From contig JAJZEJ010000421.1 in assembly GCA_021828635.1 (NCBI GenBank), positions 1-5,248 of the forward strand: DNA of 5,248 bases, written 5' to 3'. Shown here in pieces: positions 1 through 5,248 of the stretch. The position numbers were made by a program, and so were the translations under genes. The notes below the pieces were generated by a model. The model worked only from the letters and a program-made list of their open reading frames with translations, searched no databases and was not told the DNA's origin. Each line of letters begins with the position of its first letter. The stretch's first letter is position 1. The stretch is from Chloroflexota bacterium. Its GTDB lineage: Bacteria; Chloroflexota; Ktedonobacteria; Ktedonobacterales; Ktedonobacteraceae.

Positions 1-513
1 GAATGTCTCACGCGGCGAACACTCATAGCACTGATCTGTGCGCTGGGAGGGACAATGCTGCTAGTTATCGCACGCTCACAACCGGGCAAGCAAAACATCT
101 CGCTACTTGGGATACTGTTCGCCTTGCTGGCAGCTAGCGGCTATGCGGTTTTTATCCTTTGCGGACAGCAACTAGCCAATCGTTATCACCCGCTGCACGT
201 CAATACCGTCGCATTTAGCACAGGCGCACTGTTGCTCTTTCTGCTGTCCATACCGACAAAACTGGTAGTGACCTACTCAGCATGGGAGTGGCTCATACTG
301 CTCTACCTGGGTTGCATACCTACCGCACTTGCCTACTGGCTCTTCCAGAACGGTATGCGCTCACTCTCAGCAACAGTTGTCAGCATCATTACACTTTGCG
401 AACCGCTCACCGCCGCGCTCCTGGCCTGGCTACTTTTTCATGAACAACTCAATTTGTTCGGCTTGCTAGGAGCAGGACTCTTACTGGGTACAATACTCCT
501 GCTTGCACTCTAA
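1..513 (+). CDS. EamA/DMT-family membrane transporter, C-terminal part (5' end outside window)
   Basis: The frame is open from the first base, giving 170 visible residues that end at a TAA stop. The ATG at 55 is internal: the codons before it (RRTLIALICALGGTML) already form a membrane segment, so the true start lies upstream of the window. About six hydrophobic segments are visible (roughly residues 7-24, 35-55, 66-85, 96-116, 122-146 and 152-170), separated by short polar loops. The pattern TALAYWLFQNGMRSLSA, followed by an EPLTAALLAWLLFHEQL segment, is characteristic of the second EamA repeat in 10-TM drug/metabolite transporters. The family sits in the inner membrane and exports small metabolites or amino acids; the substrate cannot be read from sequence. 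The stop codon overlaps the end of the antisense LLM-oxidoreductase remnant. Nothing links this gene functionally to the MarR module downstream. Confidence 0.88.
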   Translation, partial: ECLTRRTLIALICALGGTMLLVIARSQPGKQNISLLGILFALLAASGYAVFILCGQQLANRYHPLHVNTVAFSTGALLLFLLSIPTKLVVTYSAWEWLILLYLGCIPTALAYWLFQNGMRSLSATVVSIITLCEPLTAALLAWLLFHEQLNLFGLLGAGLLLGTILLLAL

Positions 514-698
514 ACACGGGGTGGGCCTTGCCGAATGCGCTGCAAGGCCCGTTCGCCTTCACCCATTTCAGGCAGCACAAACTCACTCCACCAAGTAGCA
601 CCGGCCTCAATAAATGGTGCGACATGAGTACGCACCTTTTCAGGTTCATCACCTGGAGTAGTGCCGCCTGCTACCCTCTTCGGTCTCTCTACGACAGA
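510..698 (-). pseudogene. 3' remnant of an LLM-class flavin-dependent oxidoreductase gene
   Basis: On the minus strand a frame runs from about 698 down to a TAG at 510-512. It reads in part GGTTPGDEPEKVRTHVAPF, then EAGATWWSEFVLPEMGEGE, and ends QRIRQGPPRV. From memory of the family, the TPGDDP motif, the EAGATWW motif and the terminal RIRQGPPR are hallmarks of the C-terminus of luciferase-like (LLM/F420- or FMN-dependent) monooxygenases. Recognisable homology starts near 674. Further upstream the frame meets a stop at 699-701, and I could not find the rest of the TIM-barrel in any frame before the marR promoter. An intact family member is roughly 250-350 residues, so only about the last 55 survive. 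No start codon or ribosome site fits. The remnant is convergent with the transporter gene and its stop codon overlaps that gene's TAA. Confidence 0.72.
523..550. other. Hairpin, 9-bp perfect stem, at the end of the transporter gene
   Basis: GGGCCTTGC at 523-531 pairs perfectly with GCAAGGCCC at 542-550 across a 10-nt loop. It starts 10 bases after the transporter stop and could end or stabilise that transcript. No T-run follows on either strand, so it is not a textbook intrinsic terminator. It also lies inside the LLM-oxidoreductase remnant, where it encodes the ALQRIRQG region, so it may be a by-product of coding sequence. Confidence 0.35.
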
Positions 699-762
699 CT
701 AGCAACAGTATAGCGGGAGATTCTTGCCATCCTCTGCCATGTTTGCTCTATGAATCTTGCCC

Positions 763-791
763 TTGACATTCTCTAAGTTTAGTGCTAAACT
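763..791 (+). promoter_or_regulatory. Sigma-70-type promoter of the marR gene
   Basis: A perfect -35 hexamer TTGACA (763-768) is followed by a 17-nt spacer and a -10 hexamer TAAACT (786-791, four of six matches to consensus). Transcription would start near 798, giving a short leader before the ATG at 827. The -10 element lies within the right arm of the operator palindrome, as expected for a promoter blocked by its own repressor. The roughly 60 bases between the LLM remnant and this promoter (702-762) show no recognisable gene. Confidence 0.72.
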
Positions 792-793
792 TA
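774..793. promoter_or_regulatory. MarR operator, copy 1 (marR promoter)
   Basis: This is a perfect inverted repeat: 9-bp arms TAAGTTTAG and CTAAACTTA around a 2-bp centre TG. It covers the -10 hexamer and the end of the spacer of the marR promoter. Size and symmetry fit the 16-20 bp palindromes bound by MarR-family dimers. A near copy occurs in front of the dioxygenase gene, which argues for a real binding site. That the MarR encoded at 827 is the binder is inferred from position. Confidence 0.8.
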
Positions 794-809
794 TATCAAA
801 CATGAGGGA

Positions 810-816
810 AAGGAGA
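810..816 (+). promoter_or_regulatory. Ribosome binding site of marR
   Basis: AAGGAGA precedes the ATG at 827 with a 10-nt spacer and is the only strong Shine-Dalgarno sequence near the reading frame. It supports this start over the ATG at 802, which is in another frame. Confidence 0.7.
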
Positions 817-826
817 TTACAAAGAG

Positions 827-1240
827 ATGCCTGGACTATCGATACTCGCCTGGCTACGGCTGGCGCGAGTGTTTCAGAAGATTGATAGAGCCTCATTGGC
901 ACATTTACGTGCGTGGAATCTCAATGTCGCGCAGTTCGATGTGCTGGCACAAGTTGGCTCTACAAACGGGATTACACAGCAGGAGTTGGCTGATCGTTTG
1001 CTGGTTACAAAAGGCAATATCTCTCAGTTAATCGACCGTATGGAACGACATGGATTGCTCAAACGCAGCCAGGAAGGTCGGGCTAATACCCTTGCTCTCA
1101 CAGAGGCTGGACAGCACCTGTATCAGCAAGTCGTTCCGGCGCAAGAAGCAATGGTCACGCAACAATTCTCGGTTCTCAGCACACAAGAGATCGAGCAATT
1201 GCATATAATTTTGCGCAAACTCGACCATTCCCTGCGCTAA
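827..1240 (+). CDS. MarR-family transcriptional repressor (MhqR-like)
   Basis: This is a 137-residue winged helix-turn-helix protein, the usual length for MarR regulators. Residues 1-30 form the N-terminal dimerisation helix. Residues about 34-60 (AQFDVLAQVG, then QQELADRLLV) lead into the recognition helix TKGNISQLIDRMERHGLLKR at 61-80. The wing follows with SQEGRANTLALTEAG (81-95), and residues 100-137 form the C-terminal dimerisation helix. The recognition-helix pattern with GNIS resembles regulators of aromatic/quinone detoxification operons such as MhqR. The protein contains no cysteine, so release by thiol oxidation, as in OhrR or QsrR, is unlikely and a small ligand is the more probable inducer. 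Start: ATG at 827 with a good ribosome site. It probably represses its own promoter and the dioxygenase gene through the paired palindromes. The target assignment is inferred from neighbourhood. Confidence 0.9.
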   Translation: MPGLSILAWLRLARVFQKIDRASLAHLRAWNLNVAQFDVLAQVGSTNGITQQELADRLLVTKGNISQLIDRMERHGLLKRSQEGRANTLALTEAGQHLYQQVVPAQEAMVTQQFSVLSTQEIEQLHIILRKLDHSLR

Positions 1241-1255
1241 TCTCTTTTTTATCAG

Positions 1256-1275
1256 TAAGTTTAGTACTAAACCTA
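1256..1275. promoter_or_regulatory. MarR operator, copy 2 (dioxygenase leader)
   Basis: TAAGTTTAG, centre TA, CTAAACCTA: the same inverted repeat as at 774-793. It differs at one arm base (C at 1273 instead of T) and at one base of the 2-bp centre. It lies 16 bases after the marR stop and 48 bases before the likely dioxygenase start. If the promoter geometry of copy 1 is carried over, the -10 would be TAAACC (1268-1273) and the -35 the poor match TTTTTT (1245-1250). A separate promoter is therefore only weakly supported, and the site may act on read-through transcription or on a weak secondary promoter. Confidence 0.75.
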
Positions 1276-1303
1276 CTCTGTTCGTAATGACAGAGGGTTT
1301 TTC

Positions 1304-1310
1304 AGGAAAG
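1304..1310 (+). promoter_or_regulatory. Probable ribosome binding site of the dioxygenase gene
   Basis: AGGAAAG precedes the ATG at 1323 with a 12-nt spacer. It is modest but is the best purine-rich match here. The alternative in-frame ATG at 1287 has no such sequence upstream and would start only 12 bases after the operator. The GTG at 1314 is too close to the site. Confidence 0.5.
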
Positions 1311-1322
1311 CGAGTGAATACG

Positions 1323-2420
1323 ATGAGTTCTCTCAAACCAATTCAAAGTTTGCATCACATCAGTATTGTGAGTGCGAACGCGCAACGTACCGTCAACTTC
1401 TATACGCAGGTTTTGGGGTTGCGTTTTATCAAGAGAACGGTCAACTTCGATGACCCTGAGAGCTATCACCTGTACTTTGGTAATGACGTGGGCAACCCTG
1501 GCACGGTTGTCACCTTCTTTGAATGGCCGCATGCGCCCAAAGGTTCTCCCGGCATCGGTGGTACGCATCATTTCGCGCTCATCGTCGCCGACTATAACGG
1601 TCTACTCAAGTGGAAACGCCGTCTGACCGATTTTGGCCTCTCCGTCGATGGGCCGCTTGACCGCCATTACTTCAAGTCGATCTACTTCAATGATCCCGAT
1701 GGTACCATTGTCGAGATTGCAACCCTCGGCCCTGGTTGGACAATTGATGAAACCCCCGAAGCTCTTGGCACTGCCTACGTCGCACCTCCCGCGCAAATGC
1801 TGGTCAATAACCGCGATGAGGCACGCATTAAAGCTGAGACATGGCCTGAACCGGTGACAGAAATTACCAGCGACATGTCACTCTCACGCGGTATGCATCA
1901 TATCACCGCCATTGGCACCAATATTCAGCGTACCCATGCTTTTCTGGGCGAACTGCTCGGCCTGCGACGCGTCAAGATGACCTCGAATTTTGATGATCCC
2001 GACTCAGCACACTGGTATTGGGGTGTGGGCGACGGCAACCCTGGCACATTGATTACCTACTTCGAGCGCAAGCCAGAGCGCGAATCGCGGGTACGCATGG
2101 GTGCGGGACAGACGCACCACTACGCCTTTGCCGTGCCAGATGAAGAGTCGCAATTGGCCTGGCGCGAACGGCTCATTAAGGCTGGCCTGCGTGTCACACC
2201 GGTGCTTGATCGCATCTACTTCAAGAGCATTTACACGACCGACCCGGACGGCCACATTGTCGAACTGGCAACGGCTGGCCCAGGTTTTCTAGTTGATGAA
2301 AGCTATGAAGAACTCGGTCAACACCTTCAACTACCACTCTGGCTGGAGAGTAGCCGTGCTGGTCTGGAGCGATCACTGCATCCTATAACGACACCAGCCT
2401 GGAAAACGGCGGATAAATAG
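1323..2420 (+). CDS. Ring-cleaving dioxygenase, two-module VOC/glyoxalase fold (MhqO/PcpA-like)
   Basis: This 365-residue protein likely cleaves hydroquinone- or catechol-type aromatic rings with Fe(II) in the cytoplasm. Two homologous modules are visible: residues 9-140 and 189-325. Each carries HHIS/HHIT, an LGLR...NFDDP segment, GNPGT, THHFA/THHYA, and LDR.YFKSIY...DPDG..VE.ATxGPG. Putative metal ligands are H11, H82 and E131 in module 1 and H192, H265 and E314 in module 2. As I recall, PcpA and its relatives use a His near residue 11 plus a His and a Glu from the C-terminal half, which corresponds to H11, H265 and E314 here. The ATG at 1323 (MSSLKPIQSLHHI) matches the usual family N-terminus; the upstream ATG at 1287 would add 12 atypical residues. 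At 365 residues it is longer than the roughly 310-320 typical of this family, because of the linker (141-188) and the C-terminal tail. It lies downstream of marR behind a copy of the MarR operator. The hydrolase remnant follows 2 bases after its TAG. The exact substrate is unknown. Confidence 0.92.
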   Translation: MSSLKPIQSLHHISIVSANAQRTVNFYTQVLGLRFIKRTVNFDDPESYHLYFGNDVGNPGTVVTFFEWPHAPKGSPGIGGTHHFALIVADYNGLLKWKRRLTDFGLSVDGPLDRHYFKSIYFNDPDGTIVEIATLGPGWTIDETPEALGTAYVAPPAQMLVNNRDEARIKAETWPEPVTEITSDMSLSRGMHHITAIGTNIQRTHAFLGELLGLRRVKMTSNFDDPDSAHWYWGVGDGNPGTLITYFERKPERESRVRMGAGQTHHYAFAVPDEESQLAWRERLIKAGLRVTPVLDRIYFKSIYTTDPDGHIVELATAGPGFLVDESYEELGQHLQLPLWLESSRAGLERSLHPITTPAWKTADK

Positions 2421-2422
2421 AT

Positions 2423-2616
2423 ATGAATACAACCATTTCGCTGGCTAACATCCCTGGACCACATCGTGGGCAACCTATACTGACGATTGGTGAATCACTA
2501 GCACAGGCTAAAGCAGCAATGATAATGGTACGGCGCGTCTCTATCCCAACATGGGCCATACAGTTAACGAAGACGAACTACAAGCTGTGCGGCATATGAT
2601 GCAAATGGTGTTGTAG
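2423..2616 (+). pseudogene. Internally deleted alpha/beta-hydrolase (phospholipase/carboxylesterase family, MhqD-like)
   Basis: An ATG 2 bases after the dioxygenase stop starts MNTTISLANIPGPHRGQPIL and runs to AKAAMIMV (about 36 residues). This matches the N-terminus of dioxygenase-linked carboxylesterases, in which the next residues are normally HGRG, the oxyanion-hole strand end. In the next frame, from 2530 to the TAG at 2614-2616, the sequence reads TARLYPNMGHTVNEDELQAV and ends RHMMQMVL. This is the C-terminus of the same family and includes the catalytic His of the GMGHT-type motif. Everything between is missing, including the nucleophile-elbow GxSxG and the catalytic Asp. By comparison with family members of about 210 residues, roughly 145-150 codons were lost, with a frame change at about 2528-2532. 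As written, translation from the ATG would give a 58-residue nonsense-tailed peptide ending at the TGA at 2597-2599. The gene was probably the third member of the marR-dioxygenase operon, translationally coupled to the dioxygenase. Confidence 0.82.
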
Positions 2617-2640
2617 GGGCGTGATGTATCACGCTCCTAC
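2613..2640. repeat. 13-bp-arm palindrome between convergent genes (REP-like, possible bidirectional terminator)
   Basis: GTAGGGGCGTGAT (2613-2625) and ATCACGCTCCTAC (2628-2640) pair along 13 positions with a single G-U wobble (2618/2635) and a 2-nt centre GT. In practice this is a 12-bp stem with a 4-nt loop. The left arm contains the TAG of the hydrolase remnant (2614-2616) and the right arm the TAG of carB (2637-2639, minus strand). No T-run follows on either side, so factor-independent termination would be non-canonical. Its GTAGGGGCGTGAT arm resembles dispersed palindromes that I recall as frequent in some Chloroflexota and cyanobacterial genomes. Whether it is a repeated element needs a genome count. 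Confidence 0.75.
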
Positions 2641-5248
2641 TGCACAACAACCGGCTCGGCATACTCGTTCCAGGCCAGCACTGGTAGATTGGCACTATCC
2701 TTATGCGTCAACGCATTTAGGAAGAGGCTGGCCTGCTTCATCTTCGTGATGAGAGAAATATTGCTATCGACCATCATACGACGTAGTGTATAAGCACCCT
2801 CGTCTGTACGCAAGCTAGCGGCGGTCACGATAATAGCCAGATCAACCCGTCCCTCGCGCACACAATCTTGCACAGAGGTGATAGCGAGACAGATTGCTTC
2901 AATCCCTTGCTTAGATAGTACTTTGCAAGTTGTGGGTGTTGCATACAGTGGGAGATGAAGTGAACGCAACGAGGATATACAACCCAGTAGAGCTTGTAGC
3001 TTCTCTTCACCATCAATATGCAGGAAGACGCCTTTTCCCGGTATCTTCCCCCCTGTCGCCAGCACTGCTTTGAGATATGCCTCTTCCACATCCCAACCTA
3101 AGCAGGCTACCTCGCCAGTCGAAGCCATCTCAACACGCAATACCGGGTCAGCACCAGTCAAACGAGCAAACGAGAACTGCGGGGCTTTCACTGCCGTGAA
3201 TGTCAATGGCGGCATCGTGAGCGATGGTACATTTTCTGTGAAGAGTGCATCAACAAACAATGCCATAAAGTTCACGCCCATTACTTTTGAGATGAAAGGA
3301 AAGGTACGTGAGGCACGCAAATTCACTTCGATCACCGCGACCTGACCATGCTTGACCAGAAACTGAATATTGAAAGGGCCGGTGATATCGAGTGCTAACG
3401 CGATCTTGCACCCAATTTCTGTTATCTGCGCTTGTATTTCATGCTCAATCTGTTGCGGCGGTAATACGATAGTGGCATCCCCGGAATGCACACCAGCGTT
3501 CTCGATATGTTCTGAGATGACGAAGGCTTTGATAGCACCATGTTGCGCAACTGCGTCAAACTCGACCTCTCTGGCCTTCTCGTAAAACTTGGTGACGGTG
3601 ACAGGATGTTCAGGCGAGACAGTCGCCGCTTGCCGCACGTAGTAGGCCAGTTCTTCCGGCGAGTAGCAAACATTCATAGCACTACCAGAGAGAACATACG
3701 ATGGACGTACCAACACAGGATAGCCCACACGCTCAGCAAAAGCTGCCAATGCTGTAAGGTCCGCGAAGCTATTCCAGGCCGGTTGCTGGATTCCTAGCGT
3801 ATCTAACAGATGCGAAAGCTTGCCGCGATCTTCGGCGCGATCAATAGAAGCAGCATCTGTTCCCAGGATGCGGCAACCATAATGAGCGAGTGCCTGTGAG
3901 CGATTATTTGGCGTCTGCCCACCTACCGAGAGAATGAGACCATGAGGCTGCTCAAACTCGTAGATATCGGCAATGCGTTCAAAAGTTAGCTCCTCAAAGT
4001 AGAGTCGCTCGGAGACATCATAATCGGTCGAGACCGTCTCCGGGTTACAGTTGATAACAATTGAACGCTTCTGATACTTTTTCAGCGCCTCCACGGTACT
4101 CACACAGGTCCAGTCGAACTCGACCGAGGAGCCGATGCGATAGGGACCGGAACCAAGCACAATCACGCCTTGATCAGCTAAAGGCACAACATCATGGTGC
4201 TGACCGTGATAGGTCAGGTACAGGTAATTCGTCTCTGAGGGAAACTCGGCTCCCAATGTATCAATCTGAAAGACAGAGGGAACAATGCCAAAGCGTTTGC
4301 GCATCGCTCGTATTACGTCTTCTTGCTGGCCTATCAGTTCGGCAATACGCTTATCAGATAATCCCACTTGCTTGAGTTCAAGCAGGAGTGTCGGCATCAG
4401 CGTAGCATCCTGGCGTAATGCTTCCTCAGTTTCAACAATATGTTTAATACGCGCCAGGAACCAGGGATCAATGCCGGTCAGAGCATAGATTTCTTCGATA
4501 GTCATACCTTGCCGCAATGCCTGTGCCAGCGCAAACATGCGTTTCGGCGTCGGTACACGCAAGTAATGCACAACCTCTTCAGGCATGGCAAAGAGGCGAT
4601 CAGCCTTTGTCGAGCAGACGCCCTCGTAGCTCAGGTCAAGCATACGAATGGCTTTTTGAAACGCTTCTTCAAAGGTTCGCCCCATACCCATGACCTCGCC
4701 CACCGACTTCATACTCGTGCCAATCGTCTCCTCGACACCCTTAAACTTCTCTAAATCCCAACGCGGTATCTTCACAACGAGATAATCCAGACTTGGCTCA
4801 AAACAGGCACTTGTGACGCCCGTGACCTTGTTTTTGAGATCGGTCAGACCATAGCCAAGCGCAAGTTTAGCGGCTACATAGGCCAGAGGATAGCCGGTAG
4901 CTTTGCTGGCAAGGGCCGAGCTACGTGAGAGGCGGGCGTTGACTTCAATCACATAATATTCTGTGCTTTTAGGGTTAAGTGCGAACTGCACATTACACTC
5001 ACCCACGATACCCAGGCTCTTCACAATCTGAATCGAGGCAGAACGCAACAAATGGAACTCTTCGTTGTTGAGGGTCTGGCTGGGTGCAACCACAATGGAT
5101 TCGCCAGTATGGATGCCTAGCGGATCCATGTTCTCCATATTGCAAACGGTAATGCAGTTATCGTACTGGTCACGCACCACTTCGTACTCAACCTCTTTAT
5201 AATGGTGCAGATACTGCTCAATCAGCACCTGTGGAGCAAACGAGAGCG
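2637..5248 (-). CDS. carB: Carbamoyl-phosphate synthase large subunit (5' end outside window)
   Basis: CarB makes carbamoyl phosphate from bicarbonate, ammonia (supplied by the CarA glutaminase through a tunnel) and two ATP, for arginine and pyrimidine synthesis. About 869 residues are visible. The frame is open to the window edge through LSFAPQ before the GTG at 5228, so that codon is internal; roughly 200 N-terminal residues are outside. Counting from that GTG, residues 1-200 complete the first ATP-grasp domain (NMENMDPLGIHTGES; IEVNARLSRSSALASKATG at 94-112, with Mg ligands E95/N97). Residues 205-350 are the oligomerisation domain. Residues 353-665 hold the second synthetase half (VLGSGPYRIGSSVEFDW; RPSYVLSGSAMNV at 508-520; EHIENAGVHSGDA; IEVNLRASRTFPF at 633-645). 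Residues 735-863 are the MGS-like allosteric domain (EGAYTLRRMMVDSNISLIT). No frameshift or missing domain is seen. Motifs are closer to eukaryotic CAD/CPS1 than to E. coli CarB. carA is not in the window. Confidence 0.97.
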   Translation of the reverse strand, partial: LSFAPQVLIEQYLHHYKEVEYEVVRDQYDNCITVCNMENMDPLGIHTGESIVVAPSQTLNNEEFHLLRSASIQIVKSLGIVGECNVQFALNPKSTEYYVIEVNARLSRSSALASKATGYPLAYVAAKLALGYGLTDLKNKVTGVTSACFEPSLDYLVVKIPRWDLEKFKGVEETIGTSMKSVGEVMGMGRTFEEAFQKAIRMLDLSYEGVCSTKADRLFAMPEEVVHYLRVPTPKRMFALAQALRQGMTIEEIYALTGIDPWFLARIKHIVETEEALRQDATLMPTLLLELKQVGLSDKRIAELIGQQEDVIRAMRKRFGIVPSVFQIDTLGAEFPSETNYLYLTYHGQHHDVVPLADQGVIVLGSGPYRIGSSVEFDWTCVSTVEALKKYQKRSIVINCNPETVSTDYDVSERLYFEELTFERIADIYEFEQPHGLILSVGGQTPNNRSQALAHYGCRILGTDAASIDRAEDRGKLSHLLDTLGIQQPAWNSFADLTALAAFAERVGYPVLVRPSYVLSGSAMNVCYSPEELAYYVRQAATVSPEHPVTVTKFYEKAREVEFDAVAQHGAIKAFVISEHIENAGVHSGDATIVLPPQQIEHEIQAQITEIGCKIALALDITGPFNIQFLVKHGQVAVIEVNLRASRTFPFISKVMGVNFMALFVDALFTENVPSLTMPPLTFTAVKAPQFSFARLTGADPVLRVEMASTGEVACLGWDVEEAYLKAVLATGGKIPGKGVFLHIDGEEKLQALLGCISSLRSLHLPLYATPTTCKVLSKQGIEAICLAITSVQDCVREGRVDLAIIVTAASLRTDEGAYTLRRMMVDSNISLITKMKQASLFLNALTHKDSANLPVLAWNEYAEPVVVQ

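Noticed and set aside
699..902. Minus-strand 67-codon frame divergent from marR
   Set aside because: It overlaps the marR promoter, operator and coding start, shows no ribosome site or recognisable protein motif, and is best explained as chance.
1213..1250. Possible intrinsic terminator after marR (GCGCA/TGCGC plus TTTTTT)
   Set aside because: The stem is only 5 bp with a 15-nt loop and the T-run starts 7 bases after it; too weak to call, and operator 2 follows directly.
1287..1322. Upstream in-frame ATG at 1287 as dioxygenase start
   Set aside because: It has no ribosome site, lies 12 bases from the operator, and adds residues not typical of the family; the ATG at 1323 gives the usual N-terminus.
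2423..2599. 58-residue open frame after the dioxygenase as a small hypothetical protein
   Set aside because: Its first 36 residues match a hydrolase N-terminus and the rest is out-of-frame reading of that hydrolase's C-terminus, so it is a pseudogene product rather than a designed small protein.
2637..5228. GTG at 5228 as the start of carB
   Set aside because: In-frame codons before it (LSFAPQ) continue CarB-like sequence, and about 200 residues of the first synthetase domain would be missing; the real start is beyond the window.

Overview
The window is an ordinary bacterial chromosome segment of about 50% G+C. Protein sequence flavour and a GTAGGGGCGTGAT-type palindrome suggest a Ktedonobacterales-like Chloroflexota, but this is an inference from memory, not a proven assignment. 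Layout, left to right: (1) the C-terminal half of an EamA/DMT-family membrane transporter (+), cut by the window start; (2) directly abutting its stop codon, an antisense degraded 3' fragment of an LLM-class flavin-dependent oxidoreductase gene (-); (3) a compact regulatory module consisting of a MarR repressor gene (+), a two-module VOC (glyoxalase-fold) ring-cleaving dioxygenase gene (+), and a collapsed alpha/beta-hydrolase gene (+) that keeps only its two ends; (4) a near-perfect palindrome at the convergent junction; (5) most of carB (-), the large subunit of carbamoyl-phosphate synthase, cut at its 5' end by the window edge.

The best-supported biology is the MarR/dioxygenase/hydrolase unit. 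A 20-bp inverted repeat, with arms TAAGTTTAG and CTAAACTTA, lies on the predicted -10 element of the marR promoter. A second copy, with one arm mismatch, lies between marR and the dioxygenase gene. The simplest reading is that the MarR protein represses itself and the dioxygenase and is released by an aromatic or quinone-like ligand. This parallels MhqR with the MhqO-type dioxygenase and MhqD-type carboxylesterase of Bacillus. The third gene here is broken: it has lost the middle of the protein, including the expected catalytic serine region, and the two surviving ends are in different frames.

The carB product reads like the eukaryotic-type CPS lineage (CAD/CPS1-like motifs) rather than the E. 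coli type. The palindrome at 2613-2640 supplies the TAG stop codon of both the hydrolase remnant and carB.

I see no tRNA, rRNA, CRISPR array, transposase or phage gene. No wholly new system is evident. The items most worth a second look are the shared operator pair, the two pseudogene remnants that a standard gene caller would miss, the stop-donating palindrome, and the doubled metal-ligand sets in the dioxygenase.
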